Assembly (NCBI RefSeq): GCF_900129555.1
Contig: NZ_FQWC01000004.1
Span: 186,001 to 250,000 of the forward strand
DNA length: 64,000 nucleotides
Origin: Flavobacterium defluvii
GTDB taxonomy: Bacteria; Bacteroidota; Bacteroidia; Flavobacteriales; Flavobacteriaceae
Direction of reading: 5' to 3'
Made by a program: the position numbers and the translations under genes. The notes under the pieces are model-generated. The model had not been told where the DNA came from, did no database searches, and was given only the letters and a program-made list of their open reading frames with translations. Of the stretch, positions 61,086-64,000 are shown one piece after another (positions within the stretch are counted from its first letter, which is position 1; each line of letters opens with the position of its first letter).

Positions 61086-61973
61086 TTATTGATTTCTTGC
61101 GCTTCTCATTTTTCTTGCTAAAAGTGTATTTTTAAGCAGCATTGCAATTGTCATTGGCCCTACTCCACCCGGAACTGGTGTAATGAACGATGCTTTTTTG
61201 CTTACACCATCAAAATCAACATCGCCTTTGATAACGTATCCTTTTGCGTTTGATGCATCTTCTACACGGGTAATTCCAACGTCGATAACGGTTACTCCTT
61301 CTTTTACCATATCTGCTTTTAAGAATTCTGGAACTCCTAAAGCTGTGATAATGATATCAGCATTTTTGGTGAATTCCGCTAAGTCTTTAGTTCGACTGTG
61401 CGTTAATGTAACTGTCGAGTCGCCAGGATTTCCTTTACGGCTCATTAAGATGCTCATCGGACGTCCTACAATGTGACTTCTACCAATAACAACAGTATGT
61501 TTTCCTGATGTTTCAACTTTGTAACGCTCAAGCAATTCCATAATTCCGAATGGTGTTGCTGGAATAAAACTTTCCATTTCAAGCGCCATTCTACCAAAGT
61601 TAGTCGGATGAAATCCGTCAACGTCTTTGTCTGGATCGATTGCTAATAAGATTTTTTGCTCGTCGATATGTTTTGGCAAAGGCAACTGAACGATGTATCC
61701 ATCAAGGTTATCATCTTCGTTCAATTCTTTGATTTTTGCTAAAAGTTCGTCTTCTGTAATAGTTTCTGGTAAAGCAACTAAAGTTGAATCAAAACCGATT
61801 TCTTGGCATGATTTTACTTTACTTCCTACGTAAGTTAAACTTGCTCCGTTGTTTCCCACTAAAACTGCTGCTAAATGAGGTACTTTTCCTCCAGCTGCTT
61901 TTATAGATTGAACCTCGATTGCAATTTCGTTTTTAATGTCGTTAGATGTTTTTTTACCGTCTAGTAGCTGCAT
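61086..61973 (-). CDS. folD: Methylenetetrahydrofolate dehydrogenase/cyclohydrolase
   Basis: The 295-residue bifunctional enzyme has [20 protein letters not shown] (catalytic Tyr/Lys region), [53 protein letters not shown] (NADP site) and [19 protein letters not shown]. It interconverts 5,10-methylene-THF and 10-formyl-THF in one-carbon metabolism. Length is typical. It is separated from ffh by a TTTCAGGTTTCAAG-type repeat. Confidence 0.97.
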   Translation of the reverse strand: MQLLDGKKTSNDIKNEIAIEVQSIKAAGGKVPHLAAVLVGNNGASLTYVGSKVKSCQEIGFDSTLVALPETITEDELLAKIKELNEDDNLDGYIVQLPLPKHIDEQKILLAIDPDKDVDGFHPTNFGRMALEMESFIPATPFGIMELLERYKVETSGKHTVVIGRSHIVGRPMSILMSRKGNPGDSTVTLTHSRTKDLAEFTKNADIIITALGVPEFLKADMVKEGVTVIDVGITRVEDASNAKGYVIKGDVDFDGVSKKASFITPVPGGVGPMTIAMLLKNTLLARKMRSARNQ

Positions 61974-61990
61974 TTTGTTGTGTTTATTTT

Positions 61991-62097
61991 GTTTCAGGTT
62001 TCAAGTTTCATGTTACTGTTGAAACTTACTATTTATGTAATTAAAAAAGTTTCAAGTTTTGGCCTCTTAACTTGAAACCTTAAACTTGAAACTTTTT
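61991..62097. repeat. TTTCAGGTTTCAAGTTTCA-family palindromes, also ffh terminator
   Basis: GTTTCAGGTTTCAAGTTTCA stands at 61991-62010. A second, perfect 16-bp pair, AAAAAGTTTCAAGTTT (62044-62059) with AAACTTGAAACTTTTT (62082-62097), lies next to the ffh stop and runs into T on the minus strand, so it probably terminates ffh. Confidence 0.75.
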
Positions 62098-62103
62098 CTT
62101 ATT

Positions 62104-63468
62104 TTATCTCGGCATTCCTCCTGGCATACCACCCGGCATCCCTTTCATACCTCCCATCATCTTCATCAGATTTTTTCCGCCTGGGCCTTGCATCATCTTC
62201 ATCATCTTGCTCATTTGGTCAAACTGCTTCATCAGCTGATTTACCTGCTCGATTTTTGTTCCCGAACCTTTTGCGATTCTGGCTTTTCTTTTTACATCAA
62301 TAATGGCTGGCTTACTTCTTTCTCCCGGAGTCATCGAATAAATGATTGCTTCGATATGTTTGAAAGCGTCGTCTTCAATTTCAACGTCTTTCATCGCTTT
62401 TGAGGCTCCTGGTATCATTCCTACCAAGTCTTTCATGTTACCCATTTTCTTTACTTGCTGAATCTGTGTTAAGAAGTCATCAAAACCAAATTCGTTTTTA
62501 GCGATTTTCTTTTGAAGTTTTCTTGCTTCTTCTTCGTCAAATTGTTCCTGAGCTCTTTCAACAAGAGACACAACGTCTCCCATTCCTAAAATACGCTCGG
62601 CCATACGTTCTGGATAGAAAACGTCAATTGCTTCCATTTTTTCTCCAGTACCAACAAATTTGATTGGTTTGTTTACAATCGATTTGATTGAAAGCGCCGC
62701 TCCACCACGAGTATCACCATCTAATTTCGTTAAGATAACTCCATCAAAATTCAAGATATCGTTGAAAGCTTTTGCTGTGTTTACAGCATCTTGTCCTGTC
62801 ATAGAATCGACAACGAACAAAGTTTCTTGTGGCTGAATTGCTTTGTGTACACGTGCAATTTCGTCCATCATTTCCTGATCTACTGCCAAACGACCTGCTG
62901 TATCGACGATCACAACATTGAATCCGTTTGCTTTGGCGTGTTTGATTGCGTTTTGAGCAATTTCAACAGGATTTTTATTTTCTGGTTCTGAGTAAACCTC
63001 AACACCTATTTGATCTCCAACAACATGTAACTGATTGATCGCCGCTGGACGGTAGATATCACACGCTACAAGTAATGGTTTCTTATTTTTCTTCGTTTTT
63101 AAGAAGTTGGCTAATTTTCCTGAGAAAGTTGTTTTACCAGAACCCTGAAGTCCTGACATCAAAATAACAGTTGGATTTCCTGATAAGTTAACACCAGCAA
63201 CATCTCCACCCATTAATTCTGTCAACTCATCTTTTACCAGTTTTACTAATAACTGTCCTGGCTGTAAGGTTGTAAGTACATCCTGACCAATTGCTTTTTC
63301 TTTTACTTTGGTTGTAAAATCTTTAGCAATTTTAAAGTTAACGTCGGCATCAAGTAAAGCACGACGAACTTCTTTTAAAGTATCGGCAACGTTTACTTCT
63401 GTAATTTTACCGTGTCCTTTTAATATATGGAACGCTTTATCTAACTTATCACTTAAATTATCAAACAT
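62104..63468 (-). CDS. ffh: Signal recognition particle protein Ffh
   Basis: The 454-residue SRP54 GTPase has the N domain (1-85, VRRALLDADVNFKIAKDF) and the G domain with GLQGSGKTTFSGKLANFL, CDIYRPAAINQL, VDTAGRLAVDQEMM, TKLDGDTRGGAALS and GTGEKMEAIDVFYPERMA. The methionine-rich M domain (about 325-430) has MIPGASKAM and GSGTKIEQVNQLMKQFDQMS, ending in GGM repeats. It binds 4.5S RNA and signal sequences and targets ribosomes to FtsY. It has a good promoter and appears monocistronic. Confidence 0.98.
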   Translation of the reverse strand: MFDNLSDKLDKAFHILKGHGKITEVNVADTLKEVRRALLDADVNFKIAKDFTTKVKEKAIGQDVLTTLQPGQLLVKLVKDELTELMGGDVAGVNLSGNPTVILMSGLQGSGKTTFSGKLANFLKTKKNKKPLLVACDIYRPAAINQLHVVGDQIGVEVYSEPENKNPVEIAQNAIKHAKANGFNVVIVDTAGRLAVDQEMMDEIARVHKAIQPQETLFVVDSMTGQDAVNTAKAFNDILNFDGVILTKLDGDTRGGAALSIKSIVNKPIKFVGTGEKMEAIDVFYPERMAERILGMGDVVSLVERAQEQFDEEEARKLQKKIAKNEFGFDDFLTQIQQVKKMGNMKDLVGMIPGASKAMKDVEIEDDAFKHIEAIIYSMTPGERSKPAIIDVKRKARIAKGSGTKIEQVNQLMKQFDQMSKMMKMMQGPGGKNLMKMMGGMKGMPGGMPGGMPR

Positions 63469-63490
63469 ACTATTTTCTTTATTTGAAGTG

Positions 63491-63521
63491 CAAAGATAAT
63501 CTAATTAGATATTTCAGGCAA
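63491..63521 (-). promoter_or_regulatory. Promoter of ffh
   Basis: On the minus strand TTG (63521-63519), 20 bp, then TATCTTTG (63498-63491), 22 bp before the ffh ATG at 63468. Confidence 0.6.
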
Positions 63522-63531
63522 TTTATTTTTT

Positions 63532-63718
63532 AAGGTTCAAAGTGACATAGGCTCATAGCAACAAAGGTTTTCAGTTTCTCGCAGATTTAACAGATTAGGC
63601 AGATTATTTTTTTAGATTATATATGATAAAATCCGCTAGATCTGCTAAATCTGCGAGAGAAAAAAAGGCGCAAAGAATAAAACCTCTGCACCTTTGTAAC
63701 TTTGTCCCTTTGAACCTT
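63532..63718. repeat. Nested extragenic palindromes
   Basis: AAGGTTCAAAG (63532-63542) pairs with CTTTGAACCTT (63708-63718). Inside, TCTCGCAGATTTA (63577-63589) pairs with TAAATCTGCGAGA (63646-63658), and AACAAAGGTTTT with an AAAACCTCTGCACCTTTG-like middle pair. The element lies between ffh and the MBOAT gene and holds no reading frame. Confidence 0.75.
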
Positions 63719-63723
63719 AAAAA

Positions 63724-64000
63724 CTAAAACTGGAAATAAATAAACGGCTGCGAACCTGCAACCGCAGTTGCATATACAATCCAGTAAACGAAACCTAAAA
63801 TGATTGCTTTTACTAAAATTGGCGTTTTATCAAAAACAGATTTCATTCCATTTGTGAAAGTTTCTGGTAAGAAATGCCAAACATATCCGAACAACATTAA
63901 TCCAAATACATTTTTATAACCAATTATAATTGCTTTCCAGTTTTCTGGTTCGAAAGTTAATTGTCCAATATTATTGATTACCTGCAATGCTGTTTCAAAA
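63724..64000 (-). CDS. MBOAT-family O-acyltransferase, C-terminal fragment at window edge
   Basis: The minus-strand frame is open through position 64000 and stops at 63724, so only the last 91 codons are seen. They read FGLMLFGYVWHFLPETFTNG, a membrane helix, and GFVYWIVYATAVAGSQPFIY, ending FQF. This is the usual C-terminus of bacterial AlgI/DltB-type MBOAT proteins in Bacteroidota, which acylate cell-surface polymers. The catalytic His lies outside the window. The TTG that could be read as a start at 63987 is internal. Confidence 0.8.
   Translation of the reverse strand, partial: FETALQVINNIGQLTFEPENWKAIIIGYKNVFGLMLFGYVWHFLPETFTNGMKSVFDKTPILVKAIILGFVYWIVYATAVAGSQPFIYFQF

Noticed and set aside
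63985..63987. A TTG start that would make the right-edge gene a complete 87-residue protein
   Set aside because: The frame stays open to the window edge and the sequence is clearly the C-terminal part of a larger MBOAT protein.

Overview
The window is AT-rich chromosomal DNA from a member of the Bacteroidota, most likely a Flavobacterium-type organism. The evidence is the gene set (ParA-ParB-DUF5683-DapB-LepB, MutL-rhomboid-rhomboid, PspC/GIN-domain genes, a TonB protein with a cytoplasmic N-terminus), starts without Shine-Dalgarno sites, several TAnnTTTG -7 promoter elements, and many extragenic palindromes. I see no prophage, IS transposase, CRISPR array or rRNA. Genus is inferred from protein character, not from a search.

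Layout. 1-2084: a cut-off MFS efflux gene diverges from an AraC regulator over a perfect palindrome. 2155-9367: a copper/silver handling island holding a Cys-rich exported protein, a DUF3347 protein, an AraC-type regulator with an HMA-like metal domain, a P1B copper ATPase with three N-terminal metal-binding modules, a multicopper oxidase fused to a CopB/PcoB-like outer-membrane domain, and a 51-residue exported protein with paired cysteines. 9482-12877: one polypeptide with GH18-like, NodB deacetylase and GT2 synthase modules. 13263-18275: a DUF4442 protein and a PadR/PspC/GIN envelope-stress-like cluster. 18423-20040: trxB, tRNA-Pro, a frameshifted GIY-YIG gene and a degenerate tRNA copy carrying two 18-bp hairpins.

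20205-28526: a secreted beta-helix protein, an RlpA-like protein, then parA-parB-DUF5683-dapB-lepB-wbqC. 28523-35191 (minus): mutL with two rhomboid proteases and an EEP-family phosphohydrolase, then a TPR protein, ribH and a small membrane protein. 35432-44985 (plus): recF, DUF2461, glycosyltransferases, murB, GNAT, PaiB-like, an ECF sigma factor, TonB and a PH-domain protein. 45047-46966: tandem M48 metalloproteases. 47263-56829: lipA, a GAPDH paralogue, a TPR hybrid histidine kinase, lpxK, a Nif3-like protein, a coiled-coil protein that has lost its zinc-ribbon cysteines, a hydrolase, a monooxygenase-fold protein and rluF. 56862-64000 (minus): DUF4153-like protein, small regulator, membrane protein, corA, folD, ffh and a truncated MBOAT acyltransferase.

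Intergenic DNA is the most unusual part. There are several families of inverted repeats. Two mosaic elements (8798-9087 and 59336-59700) are built from hairpins that keep a short TAC or TAAC loop while both stem arms change in step. Three 18-bp TCCCG-N8-(C/T)GGGA hairpins sit inside other repeats or inside tRNA sequence. A structured element lies at 59776-59888. These could be mobile palindromes, terminators or RNA structures. The coding genes are mostly ordinary housekeeping; the modular fusions and the regulator/metal island are the protein-level points of interest.
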